From: Halobacteriovorax vibrionivorans | GTDB taxonomy: Bacteria > Bdellovibrionota > Bacteriovoracia > Bacteriovoracales > Bacteriovoracaceae | Direction: 5' to 3' | Length of the DNA: 64,000 nt | NCBI RefSeq assembly: GCF_003346865.1 | Contig: NZ_QDKL01000002.1 | Coordinates: forward strand, 496,001 to 560,000 | Part shown: positions 26,679 through 36,987 of the stretch, in pieces | Layout of the letters: every line of letters starts with the position of its first letter | How positions within the stretch are numbered: position 1 is the first letter of the stretch | Notes under the pieces: model-generated | What the model was told of the DNA's origin: nothing | Databases searched by the model: none | The model's input: the letters and a program-made list of their open reading frames with translations, nothing else | Made by a program: the position numbers and the translations under genes

Positions 26679-29600
26679 TTACCACTTACTATTGAGATAA
26701 GTATGTACGGACTGAATCATACTAACATCTGGAGTTTCAGTCGTTATGATAACTTCATTAATTTCTCCATTGAAGTAATCACCACTACCACCACCAGTCG
26801 TTCCACTTAAAAGATTTGTTTTACCTGAGCGGCCACCAAGACCAATTGCTCCACTTTTACCATTTGAAGGAAAGACTCTTGTTGTGGTTGATGCAGTACC
26901 AATACTATTTGAATTAACAACACACTCTAAAGATCCATTTGCCCCGTCAGGGCCAGTATAGTTAGAGTAATCATAGAGCCAAGATACATGGTAAACAGAA
27001 TCAGCATTTATAGGTGTGTTAATTTGAATAAATGGTTGCGCGCCATCTCCATCATCAACAGTATTCCAAAATGCACAATATAACTTCCCTTGATCAATAT
27101 AAATATTCATCCCTCTAGTCGATCCACCTTCTTCATAAACAACTTGAGTCGTACTGATATTGGCCCCTGTCTTTAATGAGATCGTGATATTTTTAGAAGT
27201 CGTAACCGTATCATTAATTCCAGCTTGAGTTGAAAGTCGATAAGTTGTATCCCCTGCAAACTCCAGGGCATTCGTTGATGCATTATAATTTGCTCCTGCC
27301 CCCGACTGAATACTCCAGTCATATACTGTTGCACTTCCAGAAATATCGAGAAGAGTATTTGCAGTACCTGAAAAGAGCGGATCACTAGCGTCATAACCTG
27401 AAGGGTCTAAGATACTAGCTAAGTCCTGCCCATCGTAGTGTAGAATCGTAGAAGGTAGTCCACCATTAGCAATATCGTAAACCTGCCACACATTAGATGT
27501 GGCAATTTGAGAGTCATTATTACTCGTATCAACTCCCTTAACTGAAATATAGTAATCGACACCTTCATTTAATAATAAAGATATACCTGCCACGCCATCA
27601 ATGGCCTGATAACTTTCAACAGTACCAATATTGGTCCATCCTAAGATATCATCACCACCAGCAGTGGTACCAATAGCAAATTCATAATGGTCAAGAATAA
27701 AGTATGATGACTGAATTGGAGACCAGCTTAAAGTAGCACTACTAGTTTGAGTTGAGTTATTAGTTAAGGCCAAATTATTTGGTGAACTTAGCTCACTACC
27801 AGACCACTTCCCTCTTAAATAATCATGGATAGCATTAACTCCAGTAGCGTCAGGAGTTGAAGCGGCAATAATAAATTCTAATATTTTTCCTTTAAAGAAG
27901 TAATCCTGATTACTATAAATCACACCATCATGAAAATGAGAACTATTCAATAAAGCACCAAGTCCAATATCTCCAGAGTGAGAAAATAAACGTGAAGTAG
28001 TCGCAACACTTCCAACTGAAGAGTTATTGATATAACACTCAACTGAACCATCAGGGCCAGCAGCACCGCTATAATTTGTATAATCCAGAGACCAAGTTAT
28101 ATGGTAAGTTGAGTCTGTAGAGATTGGTGAAGAAACAGACACAAAAGGCTGAACTCCGTCACCGTCATTTGAGTTATTCCAGAATCCACAATAGAGATTT
28201 CCACTGTCGATATAAATATTCATTCCGCGATTAGCATCACCTTCTTCATAAATGACTTGTCTTGTAGTGATATCATTTTCAGTCTTAACAGAAATAGTTA
28301 AGTTTTTCTCAATATCGGTACTTAGATTTAAGTCAGCGTGCTCTGGAATTTTTAAATAAGTAGTTGATCCATTAAACTTTATATTTCCACTTATAAAGTC
28401 CGGGTCTGAAGTAGCATCAGCGATAGCATTATGAACATTGATACTAGCTGACTTATCTTCCCATGTATAAACATTGCCATTAAAAGAAGGACTATCTGCT
28501 GAAATTGCGAGATTATCTTTTACAGTTAATAAGTCGGCACTATCAAGCCATACCAACATATTTGGAAGTGAATCTTCAACAGGTGTAATTTGCCATGCAG
28601 CTGAAGTCATAACAGTAGATACGTTACCGGCATAATCAACGGCCCTTACAGATGTATAATAATCCACACCAGTACTTAAATTTATATTCATCCCATTAAG
28701 GCCGTTTTGGGCCTGATAAGAAGTCACATTACCAATATACTTAAAACCTGACGTGATATCACTAGCGCCAGGGGCCGTTCCAATTGCTAACTCATAATAT
28801 CTCATGGCACAGTTATCAGTAGCACTAGACCAAGAAGTAGTTGTTGCAACCGATTGAGATGCCTCACCTGAAACAGAAATATTTGATGAGAATACGGGAC
28901 TCGTATTATCATAACGGAAACCAAGCGTATCAGTTACGACACTTCCATATGTCCCACCTAAGGACTTCACTCTAGCACTTGGATAAATAATTGAACATTC
29001 CACAATTCCAGTAAGATTTGAGAAGCTGTGACTTTGATTCGTTCCAACATTTGTAAAGCTTGCGATACTATCAGTTCCAGCAGATGAACCAAGTCCGACC
29101 TCAATAGAGTCAAAACTTTCTGCAGGGTTTGTCCAACTAATCACAGGACTATTAATTGGCGTTCCTCTAATCCAAACCGCAGCACTTGATAAGTTACTTA
29201 CACCACCAGTAATAGTACTCGTAAAACTTACGCCGTTAGAAGTCAGCCCATTTAAACTCGCAGAAACGCTTGTTGTCCCAGCACTTGTGGCCACGACCTG
29301 CCCTGTAGAATCGACAGTTACAACACCAGAAGGAGAAACTGCATAGTTAGCAAAGTTTGTTATATCGATTGTCGATAAATCACTTAAATTTAATATTGCA
29401 GATAACTGAGCACTTCCTGAAACCTCTAAGACTGTTTGACTTGCCGATAAACTAATTGAAGTAAAAGTTGGACAAGTTAAACTTACATTAGTGATATCTG
29501 AACCAGAGATAACTCCAGAGGCATTAGCGAGACTACAGTTGATTGTAGGGTTTTGTGTAGGAGTAGCAATTGTAATGCTATAAGAATCGGTATCAAAAAG

Positions 29601-32600
29601 CTCAGTAGCAAATTGATAACTACTTGCCCCTGCTGGGATGTATAGATTCTCTACTCCATTTAGATTCAAAGTAATCCCACTATGATTAAGATTAGTAATA
29701 GGGCCACTAATCTTTCTTGAATTTGGTATTGAGCCCCCCATCCAAGATAGGATTGGAGCAGTGAAGGCACCATGCCCTTCTAAATTATAGCCTTCGTTTG
29801 GTACACGCCAACCAGGAGATGAGACAAAGTCGAAACTCGTATAACTTCCTGCCGAATTTGCACTGGCCTGTGCAACAGCACTTCCAAGAGAGTTAAAAGA
29901 GGCATCTCTATTTTCTTGGATATAAAATGATTGAGTGACCGATAAAGAACCTGCTGAAAATTCCTCACCAAGAATGGCCCCCATAGTTAAAGAGTCGAAA
30001 CTTGAGCCTGTATTTTGAGTAACGATACCGTGAGCATAGACATCAGTAACCGAGTCCACAATTGTTGAATTTAAATATCCGACAATACCTCCGGCACTTC
30101 CGTCGGCTTCAACATTTCCAGTACTGAAGGAATCGGTAATACTTCCTTCTAATTGATAACCAATCAATGCAGAAATATTGCGACCGCTTGCAGTGATATT
30201 ACCAGTAGCAAAGCAGCCTCTTGTATCACCTCGATGTAGACCGACCAGCGCTCCTGAAGAGTTTCTTACGCCAGAGACATTCCCGCTTGCATAAGAATTT
30301 TCAAGGTAGCCGCCTCTAAAATATCCAATCAATCCACCTACATAATCAGCAGTACCATTATTGATGATGACGTCACCAGTCGCATAAAGTCTTTCAAAAC
30401 GAGAGGTCCATGAATTGGCATATCCTAATAGGCCACCAATATAAGATCTTGGTGTTGGATTGGTAATATTAACAGTTGAAGTTGAGTATGAGTCTCTAAA
30501 TTCTTCACCAAAGAAATATCCAGCGACTCCACCAACAAATGAAGTTCTTGCATCAATTGTTCCGGTAGAGAAAACATTATACATGATAGAGTTTTCACCA
30601 TGAAAGCGGCCGGCGATACCACCGACAAAATTAGATTGCGCATTGATATTCATTGATGAATTAGAGTCATGAATTGTCGAGTCTTCACTAAGCAGACCAA
30701 CAATTCCTCCAATATATGAAGTAACAGAATTATAACGATCATCCGCAACAGTGATTGTTCCGGAACTAGTTGAATTAGTTATTGTCGCACTACTTCCCGA
30801 TCCAAGTATCCCTCCAACATGAGAAGAGCCAGCACTGATACTTCCAGTAAAACTACAATTATCAAGGTTAACGCTTCCAACAGAGCGTCCAACAAGTCCT
30901 GCAACATGGCCATCACTTGCATCTTTTGGCGAAGAAATATCTCCCGTTATCGTGACAAATGAAATACTTCCGCCAGCGATTTCTCCAGCTAGACCACCTA
31001 CATAATTATTAATAGCAGCGACATTTGAATTAGAAGTAACATTAGTGATAGTCATATTTGGTTCTTGAATTTGGGCCACTAATCCCCCAACATATCCAAG
31101 ACCATTAACAGTATTATTTAAGTCAATATTATCAAGGCTAAAGCTTCCATCACTTGAAGTAACGATACCGATGAGGCCACCGGTATAATTATTCCCTTGT
31201 ACATTAACTGTACTAGAAATATTGCTCATAGTTAAAGCAGCGCTGGAGCTGGCCACACCGATCATACCACCAGTATTTAAAATACCTGTTACACTACCTT
31301 CAAGCGTAATATTATCAAAAGTATTTATTCCATTAGCATTTCCAACAATTGAGCCAACTTTTGTATATCCATTAACTGAAAAATTTAAGAAATCAATATT
31401 CTTAACAGTCGCACCGCTCATGGTTTTAAAAATTCCCACGTTACTAGCAGATGGCCTATTAATGACAAAGTTTTTAACAGTGAAACCTTTACCGTCTAAG
31501 ACTCCAGTAAAATTCCCGTTTAGCGGATTAATTGTACTACCTGCGAAATCAATATCATTAGCAAGTTCAAATTTTGCACTAGGATTAACTTCAATATTTT
31601 TAAAGTGATTTGGATTACAAATAATATAAGGGATGGTGTCACCATTACCGCCGCTATTATAATTTGCATATAAAGAACCACTAGCACCACTGTCACTACA
31701 TGAGTTACTACTAATAGACTTATTAAGAGTTCTAGTAATAAGTGGAGATACGATGGCACCTGTATCATCTTTTAGTTGAGCATTGATTGTAATAGTACCC
31801 GACGTAAGTTCTGTGGCATCAATTAGTGCTACCCAACGATTATTGCTCTGGCATATCGTCGATAATGTTACTGAGCCTGTGATACTAATTTCTTCTCCAA
31901 CAACTCCACACTCTCCGTGAATTAACTTAGTCGTTGCAATTGGAGCTCCATTAGAATCTGGATATGTAAATGAAATTGAGTAGGTTCCCACACTTACATT
32001 TACGACGGGATCTGTAGAAGTTATAATGTCCAATTGTTCAGTATTTGCTGCAATAGCGCTTAATGTCTTTTCTGATCCAATCCCAAATAAATTTGGTGTC
32101 CCCTCATTAATTGGGTCATCACTAAAAGTTTGAATCGAATTAAAACCATAATTGGCCTCATTCATAAAATCAAAAATAGCGTAGTTATAATCAAGAGTTT
32201 CACCTGGAAGTTTGAATCCGATATTTGGCATGGACCAATCATTTGCACCAGCAAAGCTAAATCCTGCATAACTTAATTCAGATGCCATTTCCTCAGCTGT
32301 AAGTTGATTCCCAAACCTGTTGAAACCATTAAAAGGTGCAGCAGAGGCCATATCTGTAAAAGTAATCGAATCCAAGAAGAATGTGTTATTAGCTATGTTG
32401 ACGTTTGAGCTCGTTCCAAAAACTGGCCCAAAAATACTTTCCTCTAAAGTTGAGTCTGAAGACTTATTAATACTACCTACCATATAGGCATTCGTAATGC
32501 TTGTTGCATCATCGATATACCAGCCGGTAATACCACCAATATTTCCATCACCTTCTAAGTTGGCCTTAACAAAAACATCATTGATATTATTTTGAAAAGC

Positions 32601-34526
32601 AAGGCCTGCAATACCACCAATATAACGAAGTGACCCACTTATATTTCCGCCAGCATAGGCATTGTGTATTGGTGTTTTTAGATAACCAGCAATTCCTCCG
32701 ATTAAAGATCTTGCCCCAGTAATATTTCCAGTATTGAAAACATTACTAATACTTTGGGCCTCAACATAACCAAAGAGTCCCCCAACATTATCTGCAATAC
32801 CATTATTAAAGTGAATACTTCCAGAGTTGTATAATTTATCAAAAATAACATCACTCTTTTTAGTATAACCTGCGATACCACCAATATATGCCTTTGGAGT
32901 TGGGTTTGTAATCGTGATATTTGAATGAGAGAATGAGTTTGTAATAGACTTCCCACTCATAAAACCAACTAGGCCTCCAACATTTGAAGTCATTGCCTCT
33001 ATCGCTCCTACAGAATACGAGCTATCAATCGTTGTATTGCCTCCACCAAGGAATCCGACAAGGCCTCCAACATAGTAAGCAGTAGAGTTTATATCGACAT
33101 GAGAGTGTGAACCTGAGATTGATGAATCTAAGTTAATATTACCAACTAGACCTCCAACAAATTTCACAACACTATTATAATAATCTTCATTAACAACGAT
33201 ACTTCCTCTCGTATAAGAGTTTGTTATCGATCCAGATAGTAATCGTCCGATTAATCCACCAGTGTAGCTACCTCCAGAGGTAATATTAGAGACGACTTTA
33301 GAGTTACTTATGGAATGCGTACCTTTGGCGTGTCCAATTAGACCACCAACATTTACATCAACAGCATCTTTTGAAGTTCCAACAGAGCCAATATGAGAAA
33401 CATTATCAAAGCTTCCCCCAGCACTCTCTCCAATAAGACCACCAACCACAACACCAGTACTTGTAATACTTCCTTTGTGGTGAACATTTGTAAAAGTTTG
33501 ATTTGGCTCTAAAATTAAACCGGCAAAACCACCAACATAGTCATGGCCTGCTACATTTGAATAGATGTCTGTATTGCTAACATTTAAAAGGCCGTCGTTA
33601 GTATTGATATAACCAATCACTCCACCTGTGTAGTTATTGGCATTAACATCAACTTGTATTTGAGAGTCAGAAATATTAAGTGAGCTTGAGCTATTCCCCA
33701 AACCGATTAAACCACCGGCCATAGTAATTGCATTTACTTTCCCTGAAACTCTGATGCTATTAATCGTTCCAGCTCCTCTCCAGTCTCCTGCGAGTAAACC
33801 AACACGACTATTCCCCGTCACCTGTGCGTTGTGAATATGTAATTCACTAATATTTGCATCCGAGATATATTTGAAAATCCCAACACTATTATCAGCGGCA
33901 CGATTGATAATATAATTTTTAAGAGCATATCCTCGACCATTAAGTTCACCTGAGAAGACAGCAGCTATAGGAACAATATTTTGACCAGCAAAATCGATAT
34001 CGGTTGCGAGTTGAAATCTTGAGCTTGGGTTAAGAGCGATATTTAGAAATTGCTGAGAAGTACAAATTTTATATGGAATCAAAGATCCATCTGCACTTTC
34101 TGAGTTGGCATATAATTTAGTTAAATTTGCAGAATCCTCACAGATATTGTCTTGCTTAGTAAAAGTTCTTGAAGCTACAGAAGAGCCTCCACTCATATTT
34201 TTATCTTTTAATTGAACGTTAACTGTAACAGCTCCCACTGCTGACTCTAGTGCTGAAACTGGTGCTGCCCAATGATAATCACTCTGACAGATCGAGTATA
34301 AATTAACAGCACCTGTTACCTCAATTGGATAACCTGGCTTACCACAATGGCCTGAAATTACACTATAACCAGAAATTGAACTTCCATCTGAGCTAGGTCT
34401 TAGAATAGTGATTTCAAAAGCGCCAGGAGTGACAGTAAGACTCCCTTCAGCTTCAAGTGAGTCATCACAGGACACCATTGTGAACGCTAACATTATAAGA
34501 ATAAAATTTAGCAATATTTTGTTCAT
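26679..34526 (-). CDS. Giant GLUG-repeat surface lipoprotein with Ig-like, Fn3-like and LamG-like domains
   Basis: A 2615-residue lipoprotein: signal peptide with lipobox ending MVSC (Cys ~20). Residues ~30-840 and ~842-1560 are a tandem duplication, each starting with a beta domain (HCG..., ICQS), then a (Y)xICxxxxFxNI / FxLATDIDFAG block, then long arrays of GLUG-type repeats of the form GGLxGxxxxgsIxnsys. After ~1687 come a Big_2-like domain (VSPSGVVTVDSTGQV...), Fn3-like segments near 1780, 1880 and 2260, and two LamG/concanavalin-like domains at ~1990-2240 and ~2360-2610 that are also duplicates of each other. Likely an outer-membrane adhesin or carbohydrate-binding protein exposed at the surface. 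Single-gene transcript ending at the 26620 hairpin. Confidence 0.85.
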   Translation of the reverse strand: MNKILLNFILIMLAFTMVSCDDSLEAEGSLTVTPGAFEITILRPSSDGSSISGYSVISGHCGKPGYPIEVTGAVNLYSICQSDYHWAAPVSALESAVGAVTVNVQLKDKNMSGGSSVASRTFTKQDNICEDSANLTKLYANSESADGSLIPYKICTSQQFLNIALNPSSRFQLATDIDFAGQNIVPIAAVFSGELNGRGYALKNYIINRAADNSVGIFKYISDANISELHIHNAQVTGNSRVGLLAGDWRGAGTINSIRVSGKVNAITMAGGLIGLGNSSSSLNISDSQIQVDVNANNYTGGVIGYINTNDGLLNVSNTDIYSNVAGHDYVGGFAGLILEPNQTFTNVHHKGSITSTGVVVGGLIGESAGGSFDNVSHIGSVGTSKDAVDVNVGGLIGHAKGTHSISNSKVVSNITSGGSYTGGLIGRLLSGSITNSYTRGSIVVNEDYYNSVVKFVGGLVGNINLDSSISGSHSHVDINSTAYYVGGLVGFLGGGNTTIDSSYSVGAIEAMTSNVGGLVGFMSGKSITNSFSHSNITITNPTPKAYIGGIAGYTKKSDVIFDKLYNSGSIHFNNGIADNVGGLFGYVEAQSISNVFNTGNITGARSLIGGIAGYLKTPIHNAYAGGNISGSLRYIGGIAGLAFQNNINDVFVKANLEGDGNIGGITGWYIDDATSITNAYMVGSINKSSDSTLEESIFGPVFGTSSNVNIANNTFFLDSITFTDMASAAPFNGFNRFGNQLTAEEMASELSYAGFSFAGANDWSMPNIGFKLPGETLDYNYAIFDFMNEANYGFNSIQTFSDDPINEGTPNLFGIGSEKTLSAIAANTEQLDIITSTDPVVNVSVGTYSISFTYPDSNGAPIATTKLIHGECGVVGEEISITGSVTLSTICQSNNRWVALIDATELTSGTITINAQLKDDTGAIVSPLITRTLNKSISSNSCSDSGASGSLYANYNSGGNGDTIPYIICNPNHFKNIEVNPSAKFELANDIDFAGSTINPLNGNFTGVLDGKGFTVKNFVINRPSASNVGIFKTMSGATVKNIDFLNFSVNGYTKVGSIVGNANGINTFDNITLEGSVTGILNTGGMIGVASSSAALTMSNISSTVNVQGNNYTGGLIGIVTSSDGSFSLDNIDLNNTVNGLGYVGGLVAQIQEPNMTITNVTSNSNVAAINNYVGGLAGEIAGGSISFVTITGDISSPKDASDGHVAGLVGRSVGSVNLDNCSFTGSISAGSSHVGGILGSGSSATITNSTSSGTITVADDRYNSVTSYIGGIVGLLSEDSTIHDSNSSMNINAQSNFVGGIAGRFHGENSIMYNVFSTGTIDARTSFVGGVAGYFFGEEFRDSYSTSTVNITNPTPRSYIGGLLGYANSWTSRFERLYATGDVIINNGTADYVGGLIGYFRGGYLENSYASGNVSGVRNSSGALVGLHRGDTRGCFATGNITASGRNISALIGYQLEGSITDSFSTGNVEADGSAGGIVGYLNSTIVDSVTDVYAHGIVTQNTGSSFDSLTMGAILGEEFSAGSLSVTQSFYIQENRDASFNSLGSAVAQASANSAGSYTSFDFVSSPGWRVPNEGYNLEGHGAFTAPILSWMGGSIPNSRKISGPITNLNHSGITLNLNGVENLYIPAGASSYQFATELFDTDSYSITIATPTQNPTINCSLANASGVISGSDITNVSLTCPTFTSISLSASQTVLEVSGSAQLSAILNLSDLSTIDITNFANYAVSPSGVVTVDSTGQVVATSAGTTSVSASLNGLTSNGVSFTSTITGGVSNLSSAAVWIRGTPINSPVISWTNPAESFDSIEVGLGSSAGTDSIASFTNVGTNQSHSFSNLTGIVECSIIYPSARVKSLGGTYGSVVTDTLGFRYDNTSPVFSSNISVSGEASQSVATTTSWSSATDNCAMRYYELAIGTAPGASDITSGFKYIGNVTSYQAQNGLNGMNINLSTGVDYYTSVRAVDYAGNVSTVMTSAAWQITPVEDSLPNMLVWLDSADLLTVKDNLAISADSPSFNGNVYTWEDKSASINVHNAIADATSDPDFISGNIKFNGSTTYLKIPEHADLNLSTDIEKNLTISVKTENDITTRQVIYEEGDANRGMNIYIDSGNLYCGFWNNSNDGDGVQPFVSVSSPISTDSTYHITWSLDYTNYSGAAGPDGSVECYINNSSVGSVATTSRLFSHSGDIGLGALLNSSHFHDGVIYSNQDYFFKGKILEFIIAASTPDATGVNAIHDYLRGKWSGSELSSPNNLALTNNSTQTSSATLSWSPIQSSYFILDHYEFAIGTTAGGDDILGWTNIGTVESYQAIDGVAGISLLLNEGVDYYISVKGVDTSNNDSQIATSNVWQVYDIANGGLPSTILHYDGQDLASILDPSGYDASDPLFSGTANTLLDISGSATVYDWSIQSGAGANYNASTNALEFAGDTTYRLSTQAGINDTVTTSKNITISLKTGANISTTQVVYEEGGSTRGMNIYIDQGKLYCAFWNTVDDGDGAQPFIQINTPINADSVYHVSWLYDYSNYTGPDGANGSLECVVNSNSIGTASTTTRVFPSNGKSGAIGLGGRSGKTNLLSGTTGGGSGDYFNGEINEVIITTETPDVSMIQSVHTYLNSKW

Positions 34527-34766
34527 TTTCTACCGTCAATTAAAGAAAAATTATTTTCAGGAAAACACATAGATGATTGTAAGCGACTATGCCTCCCCAC
34601 AAACAATAATCCTTTATCTCATCGTAATTATATCTATTTATGTTTAGTATTTTCTGAACACTGCAAACAAAATAAATTGAAACCGGCAAAATTTATTGGC
34701 TAGACCAAAGAGGAACAAGTAAAAACAGGTACTTATTTGTGCGAGCGCGAGAAGGCCCTTAAGATA
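34527..34766. other. Intergenic region, 240 bp, no gene seen
   Basis: AT-rich upstream region of the giant lipoprotein gene; it holds its promoter and a GGTAG ribosome-binding site. Near 34738 a GC-richer stretch (GTGCGAGCGCGAGAAGG) stands out but forms no convincing hairpin. I see no ORF with a start and ribosome-binding site. Confidence 0.4.
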
Positions 34767-35030
34767 TTAATTCTTAGACGCGGCTTTTATAAAGGCCATG
34801 ACATCTGCCAAACAGCACTTCCCTGATGGGTTTGCTCTTTCACAAAAACAGCCTGGATCTTTCATTTTAGCTTTAATCTCATCCACAATTAATGTTTGAT
34901 TATTACATCTTACAGCTTCAAATAATTCTTTCTTTGATTTTTTAAAACAATAACAAATCAATCCGTCGAGATTCTCAAGATCAACTTCCTTACTCTTTTC
35001 ATCATTATTATTTGAACAGCAATTACTCAT
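34767..35030 (-). CDS. Small cysteine-rich [2Fe-2S] BFD-like protein
   Basis: An 87-residue cytoplasmic protein. The core is GLICYCFKKSKKELFEAV, the start of the bacterioferritin-associated ferredoxin (BFD)/CopZ-N-terminal [2Fe-2S] fold. It is followed by DPGCFCERANPSGKCC, which adds further cysteines in the CxC...CC pattern typical of standalone BFD-like proteins. An extra CC pair sits at the N-terminus (SNCCSNNN). It could deliver electrons for iron release or sense redox state. No iron-storage gene is adjacent; the ferritin-like gene is 20 kb away. Confidence 0.7.
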   Translation of the reverse strand: MSNCCSNNNDEKSKEVDLENLDGLICYCFKKSKKELFEAVRCNNQTLIVDEIKAKMKDPGCFCERANPSGKCCLADVMAFIKAASKN

Positions 35031-35090
35031 ATTGCGATTGTAGCATGAATTCTAAATTAAAAAATCACCTATTAGCGATCTGAGTTTATC

Positions 35091-35219
35091 TTAATTACTT
35101 TTCTTTTTACTCACCTTCTTCCACTGAGAATCACTCTTTTTAGATGCATCGATATGCTTTAATCCGTAAGCACAACTTACTAGTGATAGAAGCATTAGAA
35201 TTGATATTAAATTTCTCAT
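35091..35219 (-). CDS. Very small putative lipoprotein (42 aa)
   Basis: A 42-residue ORF with a hydrophobic leader and lipobox SLVSC (Cys16), then a short Lys/Ser-rich mature tail of ~26 residues (CAYGLKHIDASKKS...). The ATG at 35219 is preceded by AAAGAGGT on the minus strand, a good ribosome-binding site, and the gene starts 3 nt after the stop of the lipoprotein gene at 35223-35807, so the two form an operon. Resembles small entericidin-like or leader lipoproteins in build only. Confidence 0.6.
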   Translation of the reverse strand: MRNLISILMLLSLVSCAYGLKHIDASKKSDSQWKKVSKKKSN

Positions 35220-35222
35220 TGA

Positions 35223-35807
35223 TTACCTCTTTGCTACTTTTGTATTTTTTGATCTTAATAATTCTTTTAGTCTTACGGCGATATCACTTAGACACATTGA
35301 TACAGCACCATTGAACCTTTCTTTGATATCAGTGTCTGTCCATACCATCTCAGTTGATCTTTCAACTTCTACAAAGTTTCTTTCGTATTCGTGTCCCTTT
35401 TTAATTTTTGCCCTTACATTTAAATCTGCGATACCAATCAGGCTTGCTGCCCAAAATCCAACATCTGGTTCAACAAATAATTGATTAATTTTTACATCAA
35501 GTACAACATCACTTTGTTTACGAAATTTAGAAACGATAAATCCTTGGATACGCAATTCACTTTCGATGGCATCTTTTAACCAACGAGATTGCGACGTTGG
35601 TAAATATACCTGAGCAGTATCGATTCCATAACCATTCTTCTTTACACCGACAACTCGGTCCTCTTTATTATCAACATGGACATAAACTCTGGTATTACTT
35701 CTGCTCTTTTCAGTGGATTTAGAATAATACTCTCTTTGAATATTCACATCAGTGAAGGCACAAGAGCATAAAAACATTAAACTAAGTATCGCTAGACCTT
35801 TGGACAT
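35223..35807 (-). CDS. YajG-like lipoprotein
   Basis: A 194-residue lipoprotein: lipobox LCSC (Cys ~16), then a region resembling YajG family lipoproteins. Features include RVVGVKKNGYGIDTA, WLKDAIESELRIQGF (the 'tail' helix preceding a strand), DVVLDVKINQL and a second-half strand pattern. YajG proteins are outer-membrane-associated and of unclear function. It is followed 3 nt later by the 42-residue lipoprotein gene. Upstream are 236 bp without a gene. Confidence 0.65.
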   Translation of the reverse strand: MSKGLAILSLMFLCSCAFTDVNIQREYYSKSTEKSRSNTRVYVHVDNKEDRVVGVKKNGYGIDTAQVYLPTSQSRWLKDAIESELRIQGFIVSKFRKQSDVVLDVKINQLFVEPDVGFWAASLIGIADLNVRAKIKKGHEYERNFVEVERSTEMVWTDTDIKERFNGAVSMCLSDIAVRLKELLRSKNTKVAKR

Positions 35808-36044
35808 AACCTCTCCTCTTAAATCATTATCTTTTCTAATTAATCGGCTTTAGGGAGACAAAATATGAACAAAATCAACAACTTAAGATACAAAAGAGAT
35901 TTGCTTGCTAAGTTATAGATTATACAAGAATAATTTGGGATGACTTTATTTGCTGTGAACTAAACATTGTCAAAAATACATTATTTAACTCAAGATATTT
36001 AATTTGCTGTATAAAAATAAGAAAATTTATTCAAAGGCAAATAT

Positions 36045-36479
36045 ATGAAGTTACTTAGCTTAATTCTGTTAATCACTATTTCGTTCCAGGTTTCGGCCCG
36101 TCCAAGAAATGGCGCTCTTTACTGCGGAAAGCATGAGTCTCATATTAAAATCTATTTCAAACAAGATTCTAAGCTTTACTACTATATTGATAATACTGAT
36201 TTAAGAGATCTAAAAGAATACGAGTGTGTGGAGTTCACACCAGAGCTTCCATTCTACGATGAAGTTCAAAGCGCATATCTTAAAGCACAAAAAGATGTTG
36301 AAAAATTCAGTAGCGGCTCAACTGCACTTTATCGACTAGAGCATGATACGCGCTACTATTGTGGAAACCCACAATCAGGAGGCCTATATGCTGCTTACAC
36401 AAAGAAGTATTATGAGGCGCTCTACCTTTACGATATCGAATCAAAGACTTTTGATACTTACGATTGTATCAATCTTTAA
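36045..36479 (+). CDS. Secreted protein of unknown function
   Basis: A 144-residue protein with a signal peptide (~18 aa, cleavage near VSA-RP). The mature part has four cysteines in two similar blocks: ALYCGKHESHIKIYF... with EYECVEF, and RYYCGNPQSGGLYAAY with YDCINL. That suggests an internal duplication of a ~60-residue disulfide-bonded unit. I do not recognise the family. Single gene with an AAAGG ribosome-binding site. Confidence 0.65.
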   Translation: MKLLSLILLITISFQVSARPRNGALYCGKHESHIKIYFKQDSKLYYYIDNTDLRDLKEYECVEFTPELPFYDEVQSAYLKAQKDVEKFSSGSTALYRLEHDTRYYCGNPQSGGLYAAYTKKYYEALYLYDIESKTFDTYDCINL

Positions 36480-36513
36480 TACTTTTTATTCTTACTTCCA
36501 AGGCCAAACATAA

Positions 36514-36984
36514 TTATTCTCCTGTTAGGTAGTCATCACTGATATTCACAAGGCTAAATTTCAACTTAGCTTTAAGCTCATCTTCTTGATAAACCTCTGC
36601 TGAAAACTTAAAAAGATTATCCATCTTATCAATGAGTTTAACCTTTGCCTTCAAGTCACCTTGAGGCTTCACGATACTTAAATACTTTGCCCCTTGAACT
36701 TTATTTAGAACCCCCAAGGCCCAGCCCTTGGTTTTATTAGAGTTATAATCTTTAACTGGTGAGTGATATTTTGTAATTAGAACTCCTGCACTTTGAGTGC
36801 AAAACTCCTGAATCATTGCCCCTGGAACGACTGGTGCATTTGGAAAGTGGCCCTTAACAAAGAACTCATCCCCAGAGAAGGTTTTTAATGACTCGATTTC
36901 ATTCTCATTTGATTTCGTAACCTCAGAAACCATTAAGTATGGATCTCGATGATGTAGTAACTCTTGTATTTGTGTTTTATTCAT
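36514..36984 (-). CDS. FabA/FabZ-like 3-hydroxyacyl-ACP dehydratase
   Basis: A 156-residue hot-dog-fold protein. HHRDPYLMVSEV and GHFPNAPVVPGAMIQEF match the FabZ motifs; the His of GHFP and the Glu of QEF are the catalytic pair. Length is typical of FabZ, but the sequence around the core differs from housekeeping FabZ. It lies 3 nt downstream of a FAD-dependent desaturase-like gene, so it is probably a specialised dehydratase in a lipid or polyene-type pathway rather than the primary fatty-acid enzyme. Confidence 0.78.
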   Translation of the reverse strand: MNKTQIQELLHHRDPYLMVSEVTKSNENEIESLKTFSGDEFFVKGHFPNAPVVPGAMIQEFCTQSAGVLITKYHSPVKDYNSNKTKGWALGVLNKVQGAKYLSIVKPQGDLKAKVKLIDKMDNLFKFSAEVYQEDELKAKLKFSLVNISDDYLTGE

Positions 36985-36987
36985 TTC

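Noticed and set aside
31222..31608. 128-aa plus-strand ORF
   Set aside because: Antisense to the GLUG-repeat lipoprotein; low-complexity Pro/Val/Leu product from repeat DNA.
26679..34526. Regularly spaced repeats that could suggest a CRISPR array
   Set aside because: They are in-frame, degenerate GLUG-type codon repeats of a large protein with no exact repeats and spacers.
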